A stretch of 64,000 nt of DNA, from positions 12,467,001-12,531,000 of the forward strand of contig NC_134025.1 in the NCBI RefSeq assembly GCF_964204645.1, written 5' to 3'. A program made the translations under genes and the position numbers. Origin of the DNA: Tubulanus polymorphus. Its lineage: Eukaryota; Nemertea; Palaeonemertea; Tubulaniformes; Tubulanidae. Shown here one piece after another: positions 38,898-64,000 of this stretch (position 1 is the first letter of the stretch; every line of letters begins with the position of its first letter). The notes beneath the pieces are model-generated. The model searched no databases. It was not told the origin of the DNA and saw only the letters and a program-made list of their open reading frames with translations.

Positions 38898-40971
38898 AAG
38901 CCCCGGGGCTTGTCACGCCATATCTGACATGGCGTCACAAGCCCCCGAGTAAAATGCAGACTATATATAATTCACGCGGAACGAAGATATATGTTCGCGT
39001 CGAACGGACCACGTTTTTAAGTCCGATACGACGCGTAAAACCTGAATGAGATAATTTCAAGTACCGGTATCAATGTGTAATAAATTTCTATTTTTTCTTA
39101 ACTTATTGTCTAAATATATACTTACTAAATATTGTCTAAATATATGTACTTATACGTTATTTTGAAGTATTCCGTTCAGTGCAACCACTTTGAAAGAAAA
39201 TTATATCCCGTTTTTACTTCATAACTATATTCAGATGCATATATATCGAAAGATTTGTATGTAAAATTCTACGAATATGTTTTTCACAGGTTTCCGTTAT
39301 GGCGCGAGACGATCAGGAGATCATCAGCTACATTTACATAAGCGATTTTTGTATATTTTTACATAGGAACAAAATAGAAACAACGATTTATAAACCTATT
39401 TCTAAGACTTAATGATTATTGTACTAATTTAAGATAATCAGTCACAATTATTCATTTATTTCTACGGAAAATGATCGGGTCCTCTCACGCCATGTAAATT
39501 GAAGCTATATTCTGTAGACCGTTTGGGGCCTGACACGCCATATAGAAGGCAAATCGCCATTTTTCTAGCAGTATTTGTTTTTTTTCTTAGACTTTATGAT
39601 TATGAACAATCTAATTGAAACTAAAGATATAATTAGTGACAATTAATTGCTTCCATAGAAAACTGATCGCGTACTCTCACGCCATATGGCGGTAGAACAC
39701 TTTGGGGCCTGACACGCCATGTAGAAGACAGCGTGGTTTTAGGAGCTTTTTGTAACAGTATTTGCTTTTTTTTCTAAGACTAAATAATTGACAAATCATA
39801 TAGAAGGATTAATCTTTGAACATTTAAGACAATTAGTGACAATTATTCATTTGTTTGTACGGAAAATCGTTCGGGTCTTCTCACGCCATGTCTCAATTGA
39901 AGCTATTCTGCAGACTGTTTGGGGCTTGACACGTCATGTAGAAGACAGCGTGATTTTAAGAGTTTTTTGAAACAATATTTGCCTTTTTTCTAAGTCTAAA
40001 TGATTAACAAACCATGTAGAATGATAAATCTTTGAATATTTATGATAATTAGTGACAATTATTCATTTGTTTGTACGGAAAATCGTTTGGGGCCTGACAC
40101 GCCATATTGGCTGCAGACCGTTTGGGGCCTGCCACGCCATGTAGAAGACACAATATTTGCTTTCTTTCTAAGTCTAAATGATTGTCAAACCATGTAGAAT
40201 GATAAATCTTTGAATATTTATGATAATTAGTGACAATTATTCATTTGTTTGTAGGAAAACTGATCGGGTCCTCTCACGCCATGTTTCAATTGAAGCTATT
40301 CTGCAGACCATTTGGGGCCTGACACGCCATATTGGTTGCAGAACATTCGGGGCTTGACACGCCATAGAAGACAAATCGCGGTTTTTCTAGCAGTATTTGT
40401 TTTGTTTTCTAACACTTTGTGATTATCAAATCATGAACAATATATAAACTAATTGACAACTAAAGATATGATTAGTGACAATTAATTGCTTCCATAGAAA
40501 ACCGATCGGGTCCTCTCACGCCATATTGGCTGCAGAACATTTGGGGCCTGACACGCCATGTAGAAGACAGCGTGATTTTAGGAGCTTTTTGTAACAGTAT
40601 TTGTTTTTTTCTAAGACTAAATGATTGACAAACCATATAGAATGATTAATCTTTGAACATTTATGTTAGTTAGTGACAATTATTCATTTGTTTCGGTAGA
40701 TTAACAAACAACAATCAATTTCTATTCTGTAAAACTCATTTTAGTGTAAATGCGATGTAATATGTAGTTCTTATTATGTATATATAATACGTTGTAAATC
40801 ATCTAAGACAAATTAATATCCAACCGAATATTTCAACTTCGGAAGAAAAACCCGCGAGACGTAGTCGACGTTTCATCTCCTGCATACGATTTGATTTTCA
40901 TTTTACGTTTACCACATGGCGTGTCAGGCCCCAATATGGCGTGACAAGCCTCGGGGCTTGTGACGCCATAT
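38898..40971. mobile_element. ~2.07-kb element built of CACGCCAT-containing repeats with GGGGCTTG palindromic ends
   Basis: Both ends carry the palindrome AAGCC(C/T)CGGGGCTTGT joined to ACGCCATAT. Inside, TCACGCCAT / ACACGCCAT recurs a dozen or more times between 39486 and 40555, paired with GGGGCCTGACACGCCATGTA and separated by AT-rich spacers sharing TTAGTGACAATTATTCATTT. No coding capacity was seen. It fills much of the DNA between the divergent XPD and PEX6 genes. Confidence 0.7.
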
Positions 40972-41492
40972 GCAGCAGGTCTTAAGATTGCCCTAGATGT
41001 ACTAATGATTAACTTTCACCTAATAAGCCTAAGTACCACCGAGAACAATTCAAAACACACGCATAACGAAGCCCAACAGAAAAAATATCAAATTTCATCA
41101 AATCAACCCAAATTCCGATCAAGAATCAAACAGTAGCATACTGATTATCTTTGTTTATATCGGTTGGAATAAGGTATTGGGTTTCATTCTGTACAATCAC
41201 ACGTTTGCTTCAACGGTTTTATTTCTTAATTAGTACGACTGTATCGCTCCGAGAATTTTCAGTATCGTGTGGAGTAGGAAGTAATTTCTTTTACACAAGG
41301 TACAAGTTACAGTTAGGCTTATTAGTTTTTTTAAAAGAAACAATCGTTTCTAAATTGACAGGCTATGTTTTCACGACCCAGCTAGCTGTATTTTAAAGTT
41401 AGCGTCAATACAATATTCTTCAACACATTTTCGTATCAACGATATCTTCTTACTCGACTGAATTTCATGTCATTACTCATGACATTGATCAG

Positions 41493-42969
41493 TCAGGAAC
41501 ACTTTCCAAAAACGGCTTATTCTGCCAATTTCGGCGTTTTCCGCCAATAACGGCAGAATCAGCCGTTTATGGATCACTCAGTTTTGAAACTTTTACAGTC
41601 GTTTATGGCTTAATCAGCCAGTTTCAGCTCACTAAGTTTCGAGTTTTGCTTCAAAGTTTTTTGCGCACTTCCGGTCAAATTAGCGCATGTTGCCGATTAC
41701 GTCATAATCTCGAGCAGACGATAAGCTTTCATATGACGCTAGGATGGAAATTTTTGAGCTAGGTAAAGTGGTCAAATTCACGTTTTTCTAAATGATTACG
41801 TCATATGCAGCCCAAAAACTCCGGGAAAACTCTCAAAACTACTACAGCATGAAACAAGTTTATTAATCATGATTTTTGTTAAAAATAAATTTGGGAACTA
41901 GTTTTAAAAACTATTATAAAGTTTTCAATTAAACGTTGCCATGGGTACACATAAAAACATTCGCCATTTCTGGCGTATTCCGCCGTTTTTGGCGTAGTTA
42001 GTTTTATAATCATAAACTATTAAGCCATTATTGGCAGTCCACTTGTTATATATGAGGATTCCCCCACCCGCTTAGACGTTTTCCCTAGTGTCTACAGGGT
42101 ACTTTTTTTCGGAATAAAATAATTAATTTGCTGAGGTGAACGGATGTGTAAATATTATATGTTAAAAATAAAAATAAAATAATTATTATAATTATCATTC
42201 TCATAAGACAAATCAATCATGGATGTATAAACTAGTGTATCAAAAATCTAGTTTTAAGTTTTGCCCATGGTCTTATCTTGCCTAATAAAGCATAGAATGG
42301 TTGAGTGAATAAAGAATATTGGACTGCATATGATGTTGGTTGATTGAAGGTAATTATAACATCCTCGATGCCTCCCAGCTATTTGGACTTGTGATGGGTA
42401 GTGATTGAATGAATTGGTGGCCGATGACGTTACAACACTCAGAATCAATACAGCTGTATCTAGATTCATTTCAAAATAAAACAAACATTTTCGAAACAAT
42501 TTGGGATACATGTATGTATATATTTATTACATAGAATACAGGTATAAAGAAAGAACAGAATTCAAATACATTTGCCATCGGAAACCCCTACATTTATATT
42601 TAATTCTTTCTTGAAGCCTGGAATGGATCAATGAGATTAATTTTTCGGTGCAAATATACAAATGTATGCCAGCAGAAAAGCGATGATGTCATAATAGGGA
42701 CTCCCATCGAACTAAGCACTATAAATAGCACCTGTAAAACTATCTAAGCTAAAACGCCGTTTCTGGCGATGTAGTTTTAAAAACTGTAACAGCTGAAAAC
42801 GGCGGAAATGGCGTTTTTTAAGAACAAGCCAAAAATGGCAGAAAACGCCGATTTCGGCTAAATTGGCAGAAGCAGTTTAAAACTGAGTAATCCATAAATG
42901 GCTGATTCCGCCGTTATTGGCGGAAAACGCCGAAATTGGCAGAATAAGCCGTTTTTGGAAAGTGTTCCT
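41493..42969. mobile_element. ~1.48-kb TIR element with ~95-bp inverted ends (TCAGGAACACTTTCCAAAAA)
   Basis: The left end TCAGGAACACTTTCCAAAAA continues through GGCTTATTCTGCCAATTTCG and CCGCCAATAACGGCAGAATC to about 41590. The inverse copy is at about 42875-42969. More GCC/GGC words (GGCGTATTCCGCCGTTTTTG) are inside. No transposase frame is visible, so it is a non-autonomous DNA-transposon-like element. It lies upstream of PEX6. The target duplication is unclear. Confidence 0.75.
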
Positions 42970-43041
42970 GACTGTTGATTGAGCGTCAAGTCCCCGCCCC
43001 TGTCCTTGCTTGCCAGGAGGGGTTTGGTATCGCTCCCCAAA

Positions 43042-43318
43042 CTCGCTTCCACCAGCCCCCTGGCCTCACGGCGGTGATTTCTTTACTCACGCTTTTAGGC
43101 ATGACGTCACATAGCGATTTGCGAAATACTACCTTTTTCGGTAAAACGTTCGCTGATTGGTCCAACAGAAGGCTAATGGTTGTTTGATGCAAGGTCTGTG
43201 ATTGGCCCGACTGATTCTGGTGGGCTAGTTACCCCTTGACTCTAACGACTCGTGAGGTCAAAGGGTTCGGAGAACAGCTTTAGCGTAGTGGGTTCGAATC
43301 CCTTGACGGGTGAAGATG
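43042..43318 (+). repeat. Dispersed ~275-bp repeat with tRNA B-box-like end, copy 2
   Basis: Same family as 20301-20570, ending TTTAGCGTAGTGGGTTCGAA then TCCCTTGACGGGTGAAGAT. It lies 170 bp before the PEX6 start codon, so it probably abuts or overlaps the PEX6 promoter or 5' untranslated region. Confidence 0.65.
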
Positions 43319-43485
43319 CCGCCCCGTCCCGGAAATAAAAAACACGACCCACGCCCATCGCCAAACCCCTCTGCCCATACCCAACTTTAGTTCACTGTCC
43401 TTCATTCCTATAATTTCATTTTCATTATGATCGGAACACACCATAGCATGGTTAATTATTTTTCATGATTTTGTAGTATCTCAAG

Positions 43486-58977
<15,492 letters not shown>

Positions 58978-59004
58978 TACAGATAGGAACAATACAGGAG
59001 GGTC

Positions 59005-60535
59005 TATTTTTAGCCCACTTGAGATTTTAGTCCCAGCAGGCTGTTATTGCGTTCACATTTCATTCATCAGTATACGGAATCCAGTTATTTTAAAGACACT
59101 TCAATGGATTGTCTTGATATTTGATCTATACATGTGTAGATACATGACAGAACTTCAGCCCCAAAACTGGCGTGACCAGAATCAAGACTGGCGGCAATTG
59201 CTGTTCGCCGAAATATGCACTTTTTACACATTTTTGGTTTACCTTTTTCAGCGATATTGAGCCAATTATGTAAAATTGTGGTACGTTTTTTATGTGAGCA
59301 TTTGTTTCATTAGTATTGGGCCTAAAGGAAGTATAATTGATGCGATTGAGGACATGCGAAACCTACTTCAATGACATGGTCAGCTTTAGGTCATAGGAAG
59401 CCAATTGGTAAATTTCATTTCAAGGCTCTAACTCATAAACTGTTTAAGATAAGGTGAAATTTTATGGATTGGCTATCCTAGAGACTATGGGTAACTGTTA
59501 AGATTTCTGGTCCTCAGAGATGAGAATTCCCTGTGGATTTCGATATTCAAGATCGCTCTAAGTGCCCAGAAAACACTTTTAATTTCTAAAATTTTCTCAG
59601 GGGAGGACCCCTAAACCCCCCAAAATGGCTTCGCGCCTTTCGGCCCTGCAAGTGCTGACGGCTAAGCCGTCGGCTTGTTTGCGTGTGTAACTCAAGAAAA
59701 AAACCGCGGATTTTATAGGTCAGCCGTCTCATCTCTGGGTCCTGTATGTCTAAAGGTCAAGGTCACTGGAGGCTGTTTAGTATTTTTCATTTCGTGCCTT
59801 TAAGCTCAGCGCACACCTTTGCGATTGATCGTATGATCGCTTCATCGCATGGTTTTACTGCATCATCGTAAAGGTATGCGGTGGCACCCGGAGCTGATTT
59901 CGTCGTATCATTGCAACAAATCAAATATGTTTGATATTTTCGCATGCGATTTTTCCGTGTGATAAAAATCGTAAAGGTGTGTAGGCTACGCTGCCGATGT
60001 TCTGAACGTTTATTTTTAGTAGCCAAACAGAAGGATGAAGCAGTCACATGATGCTCAAAATGGCGGCTCAGTCACGTGATTGAATTCAACTCGAAGCCCT
60101 CATTAAAATCGCAAAGGTATGCAGACATGATGCGATTTTTATCCTGTCATCGTGTCATCGCATGCGATGATACGATGACACAAAGGTGTGATCGCAAAGG
60201 TGTGCGGCCAGCTTTATAAACAGGTTGACATATGCTCAGGATGTATTATACACTCAAGCGTTTCACCTGATGTAGGGGCATCTAGTTGTATATGGTCACC
60301 AGTGGGCATTGAATAGCTGAATGACTTAGTGTTTTCATATTGTATTGGTACCTAGGCATATTTTGTTACCACAATCAATTGCAAAATTTTTGTTCAATAT
60401 TCAATGATTGTGGTGAGTTTCAAGGTCATTGGTTTCTTAAGATGTTCTGCAGGGAGCATTGAATATTGAAATTTTCTGATTGTTGAGCATTTCAATAACA
60501 TGGGCATGGTGTCTCAGGACCCCCAGTTCTGTTTG
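59005..60535 (+). mobile_element. Hairpin-headed element, interrupted copy 6 (+)
   Basis: The head is at about 59010-59045 (TTAGCCCACTTGAGATTTTA, CCCAGCAGGCTG), the damaged body runs to about 59240, and the monomers and end are at about 60280-60530 (TATGGTCACCAGTGGGCATT, GGCATGGTGTCTCAGGACCC). The gap is filled by other sequence including a MITE at 59803-60214. It lies between the convergent PEX6 and P450 genes. Confidence 0.6.
59803..60214. mobile_element. ~412-bp TIR MITE with GCACACCTTTGCGAT ends
   Basis: The left end AAGCTCAGCGCACACCTTTG plus CGAT is matched by the inverse of ATCGCAAAGGTGTGCGGCCA plus GCTTT. The words AAAGGTGTG and GCATGCGAT recur inside. No coding capacity. Confidence 0.65.
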
Positions 60536-62093
60536 CTATCAAATCTACATGTATATTCTACATTTTTCATGAAATACATAGAACTATTATGAAAAATTAA
60601 TACTTTGCCTTCTAATAGGGTGGATCTATTTGGAAGGCCGGTGTCCAGAAGAAAATAAAAGGCATTTCTTGGGTAACGCAGCCATCTACCATTATCTCAC
60701 TAGTGGGTCTCGCCCTCGGTGTTAAGACGTTTTTGTAGAAATGTAGACATCCTAAAAGATGCACATTCCAAGCGGAAGAATGTCAAATTTATGTTTTAAC
60801 GATCTTCGTCTTGTTGACAGGGCAACCCTAATTCCGCCCCTGAGTATTGTATCTAGAAATTTGTCACATTGACTATTGTTAAAAAGAAGAAACCAGTATA
60901 GTGGCCTGGAGCACCATTTATAGCTTCCAACTTGCTAGCATCTCCAATGTGCAGTGCAAAGAGAAAAATGTAGTTAAGTCTTGATTCGTTTGGAATCCCA
61001 CAAATTGCATATCATGCAGTAATACTCACAATTCGGATGACTAGGGAATGTAGGTTTTCAAGCCAAAGGTCGAAAGTTAAAACAAAATAAGAATAAAAAA
61101 AGTAATAATTTCATATCTGTTATTATCATTTCATCGATTGAATATTGAATTATATTACAAAGACTACAAAGATTTTGTATATGAAAAAAATGAAATGAAT
61201 GGATCAACAAAAATTATATTTTAATAATTATGATTTAACTGAATTAGAAAAATATTTCATGATTAAAAATTTCATTCTTATAAAAGATTGTATAAAAAAA
61301 ACTGTACATTTTCATGTACATAATATATGTGAAGTATCATTTGAGACTAATCAATATTTTAGTTAGTTGGTTACGTATAAGGAAAATAAATCCTTTTAGC
61401 TTGCCAACTCTAATGAAATCTATAGATTATACTGTTAAAATAGATGAAGTTTATACATTGGAACCTCATTCATACAAGTACCTGGGGCCCTCAAAGGTAA
61501 ATAGACTCTCAATTCAAGGCTTTCTATGGAGTCCTATTTCAGTCCTAAGTATCTGTTGGCCTGTAATAGTACAAAGGGCATGCCTATGATTTTATTCAAT
61601 CCCTCCAATTCACTCTTCAAAAGTAGACCTTTTTGTAAATGGCATAGATGGGTTACATCAGTGTTGGACTGAAGTTTCTCATATTTCACATTGACCACCT
61701 CGTTACAGTACTTTGTATTTCTTTTCACTCAAAATGTATGGTCCCGACAACTGATGAGGATAACACATTAGGTTTAACATAGAAATTGGACAACATGACC
61801 ATGTATTTGTCTACGGAATAAGCAAGAATACAGATAATGAAGTATAAAAAGGGATGAACTTAAAAGCAGTAATGTTGGTTCATCTTCAAAATCTTACTAC
61901 AGGGTATTTTTCTAAATCATTCGTATAAAATACCTTAGTATTCAATTAATGGCTCTAAATCATAGCTACATAAATAGCAGTTGTATTTCTAACACAGTTT
62001 TAATTCTCTGACGTAAGGCATTTGCTATATGATGACATTGATAAGGCACTTTTCATATTGCATTATTAGGGTTATTGATGATGTCAAATTTAT
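60536..62093. other. Intergenic DNA between PEX6 and the P450 remnant
   Basis: AT-rich. No exon of the P450 or of another recognisable gene was seen; it would include the 3' flank of the P450 on the minus strand. Confidence 0.45.
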
Positions 62094-63282
62094 TTATTTC
62101 CTTTTCCTTTTGTTCAATGTACACATGACTCCTCCCGCTGGCTTTAGATTGGTTGCTTCCCGAAGACCACGATCTTGTCCCGGGACCAACTCATATTCGT
62201 AAGACTGCAAAAACCTTGCCAGCAAAATTTTGCCTTCCATCTAAAAAAAGATACGCAAGAATTAAGTGTCTTTTATACTAGTTCAGTAAGCCAATGTCAT
62301 TCTTATGAATTAAATGAACCTACCCATGCAAAATGGCTTCCGATGCATGACCTCATACCAAGAGAGAAAGGCAGATAGCAGTACGCATGGCTAAGAAAGA
62401 AGCAAGAATGAATAACACATTTCATTTAGTGGCGGCAGAAACATGATCGACAGATATAAGCTGAGGGAAATTTACACCACATATTAACATGGAAAAAATG
62501 ATCAAAACACAGGTAAATATATACATGTAAATAGAAAATTAACATTAGGCTAAAAAGATATCTTATTTCTCAAACCTTAGCTAGTTCTGACGATTTTCGC
62601 CCAAAAATTGTAAAATAAAAGTGGTATGTTGGTTCATCTTCAAAATCATACTACAGAACTTTCCTGTTTGTAGATCATTTGTACAAATGTACTTGAGTAT
62701 TCAATAATAACCCTGTCTACCCATAACTTAATATTTTACTTACGTCTGACCTTCTGCAAATGTGTCGGGTTGAAACATGTCTGGATCGGTATAGTTGCCA
62801 ATATAACGGTGTGCAACAAAGAATGATATCTATAAGAAAATAACGAATGATTTTGTATGTCGAAAAACTGAATGTATTGTTAGATATTTTTGTGTAATTA
62901 TATTGATAATGATAATAATAATAATAAGTGTTTCTGGTGATCTCATGCTTGATACGTCTTGTCAAGACAAAAATCACTAATTATCAGCAATGTTTATAAT
63001 CAAGTCCATAAAGCACTTTATTTCTTTGAATTAGGGAAGACCGTTCCACAGGTGTAATTTGAATTCTATGATGAAAATATCCTCACCAGAACACAAGAAT
63101 TAGAAGGATATTATATTCCATTAATCTCGGTTGCACTTGGTACGTCGCGAATAGTGCCTGGAGCAGTTGGGAACAAACGTAAACTTTCTTTCCACACCTG
63201 ATCGAGATATACAAGTTTACCAATATCACTACATTCTAGTTGTTGTTTGTCACCCACAACTGCATCAATCTCCTCAATGACT
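62094..63282 (-). pseudogene. CYP46A1-like cytochrome P450, C-terminal exons with an in-frame stop (gene continues beyond window)
   Basis: Four exons in transcript order are 63087-63282, 62744-62829, 62324-62390 and 62094-62240 (TAA at 62094-62096), with AG/GT borders and consistent phases. Seen: the K-helix ExxR in QVWKESLRLFPTAPGT, the heme loop FSLGMRSCIGSHFA with its cysteine, and the CYP46A1-like tail YELVPGQDRGLREATNLKP. Known: CYP46A1 is the cholesterol 24-hydroxylase, an ER-bound monooxygenase; the invertebrate substrate is not known from sequence. Odd points: in the first exon the frame reads EINGI then TAA (63111-63113), then continues YPSNSCVL to the donor, exactly where intact family members read on. 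The PERF motif reads FQPDTF, so the arginine of the E-R-R triad is lost. Both changes fit a decaying gene, though a sequencing error could explain the stop. The N-terminal exons and I-helix are not in the window. Confidence 0.8.
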
Positions 63283-64000
63283 CTAAGAAATACATGTATC
63301 GGTATGTGTAAATCATGTAAAAAAGTTGAATAGACATAGAATATGAGACAACTGTATTTATGTTTGACATTGGCTATTGATTATGATTACAAAATATGCA
63401 TACCAACATATTATAGAAATGTTATATACTGTTTCAATTTTTAACTCCCCAATTCTATGTAAGGAGATGTGTCATATGACAGTTCTAAAATTATCGAATA
63501 TCAAGACTATAAGTTGAAACATGTTGATATTTTTCTAAAAAAACCATTCTACTGTAAAAAGTAAGACCTGGTATATTGATTGTTTTTAGAATCACATTTG
63601 CATGAGTAGTGAGGCTTATTTGCAAAAACTAAAGCTTGTCTGGGTGCAATTTCATCACACTTCTCCAATGTGAACATGTAGTTTCTAAACTGCGATGTTG
63701 AAATCTTGATTTTACAAATTAGCCAATTCACGACTTCAGCCAACCATTTTGAAGGCAATGATATCCAGTTTCAACACGGTCATCTTTGTACAGTAGAACC
63801 TACTTTATTGGAGAATTAAACAAGACGTACCCGGTACCTTGGGAAGTCACAGTTAGGTGATAATTTCAGTGAGCAAACTTAAATACGGACGGGTTACACC
63901 TCTATGTTTGCTATGTTTGAAATTATCATCAAAATGCGAATTCTCAAGGTATGTCCTATTTAGTTCTCCAATTTCACTTCGCTGGCAAATACTCCACGAG
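63283..64000. other. Intron of the P450-like gene at window end; nothing recognised
   Basis: The preceding P450 exon (I-helix AGxxT region) was looked for on the minus strand and not found, so it should lie beyond the window. A TACAGTAGAACCTACTTTAT MITE-type end starts at about 63791. Confidence 0.45.

Overview
The window is animal nuclear DNA: AT-rich, with multi-exon genes split by GT..AG introns, many interspersed repeats and no operons. The three recognisable orthologue pairs (BUB1, XPD/ERCC2, PEX6) align closely with vertebrate proteins. Their exons are small, and the introns are full of MITE-like and tandem-repeat elements. This fits an invertebrate, perhaps a lophotrochozoan such as a mollusc, brachiopod or annelid. 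The phylum is a guess from repeat style only.

Layout: (1) 1-19029, + strand: the 3' end of a BUB1-type checkpoint kinase gene in four visible coding exons (the gene starts upstream of the window). Its last intron is 12.8 kb and holds, on the opposite strand, a 2.1 kb CpG-rich open exon (7380-9508) for an unrecognised disordered basic/serine-rich protein. (2) 21687-38841, - strand: a complete XPD/ERCC2 gene. Twenty coding exons from 36801 down to 21687 join in frame, and with a predicted 5-nt first coding exon they give 760 residues, the length of human XPD. The helicase and Fe-S residues fall at the human positions. (3) 43486-58977, + strand: a complete PEX6 gene, 20 coding exons joining to 931 residues. 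(4) 62094-63282, - strand: the C-terminal end of a CYP46A1-like cytochrome P450 that carries an in-frame stop and a lost PERF arginine, so it is probably a pseudogene. BUB1 and XPD are tail to tail, XPD and PEX6 head to head, PEX6 and the P450 tail to tail. The genes do not form a pathway: mitotic checkpoint, TFIIH/nucleotide-excision repair, peroxisome import and sterol-type oxidation.

Repeats make up most of the rest. One family has a hairpin head, a body of several hundred bases and a tail of monomers about 155 bp long. It occurs in both orientations at about 0.55-0.9, 2.0-3.15, 5.1, 23.1-24.15, 32.3-35.64, 49.0-50.8, 51.5-52.75 and 59.0-60.5 kb. Other structures are a 29-bp minisatellite in XPD intron 1, a 2.1 kb CACGCCAT-rich array element and a 1.5 kb TIR element between XPD and PEX6, several TIR MITEs with visible target-site duplications, foldback elements, an inverted tRNA-like SINE-type dimer, a 300-bp TA microsatellite and a CA microsatellite. 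All coordinates and splice joins were read by eye, without alignment software.
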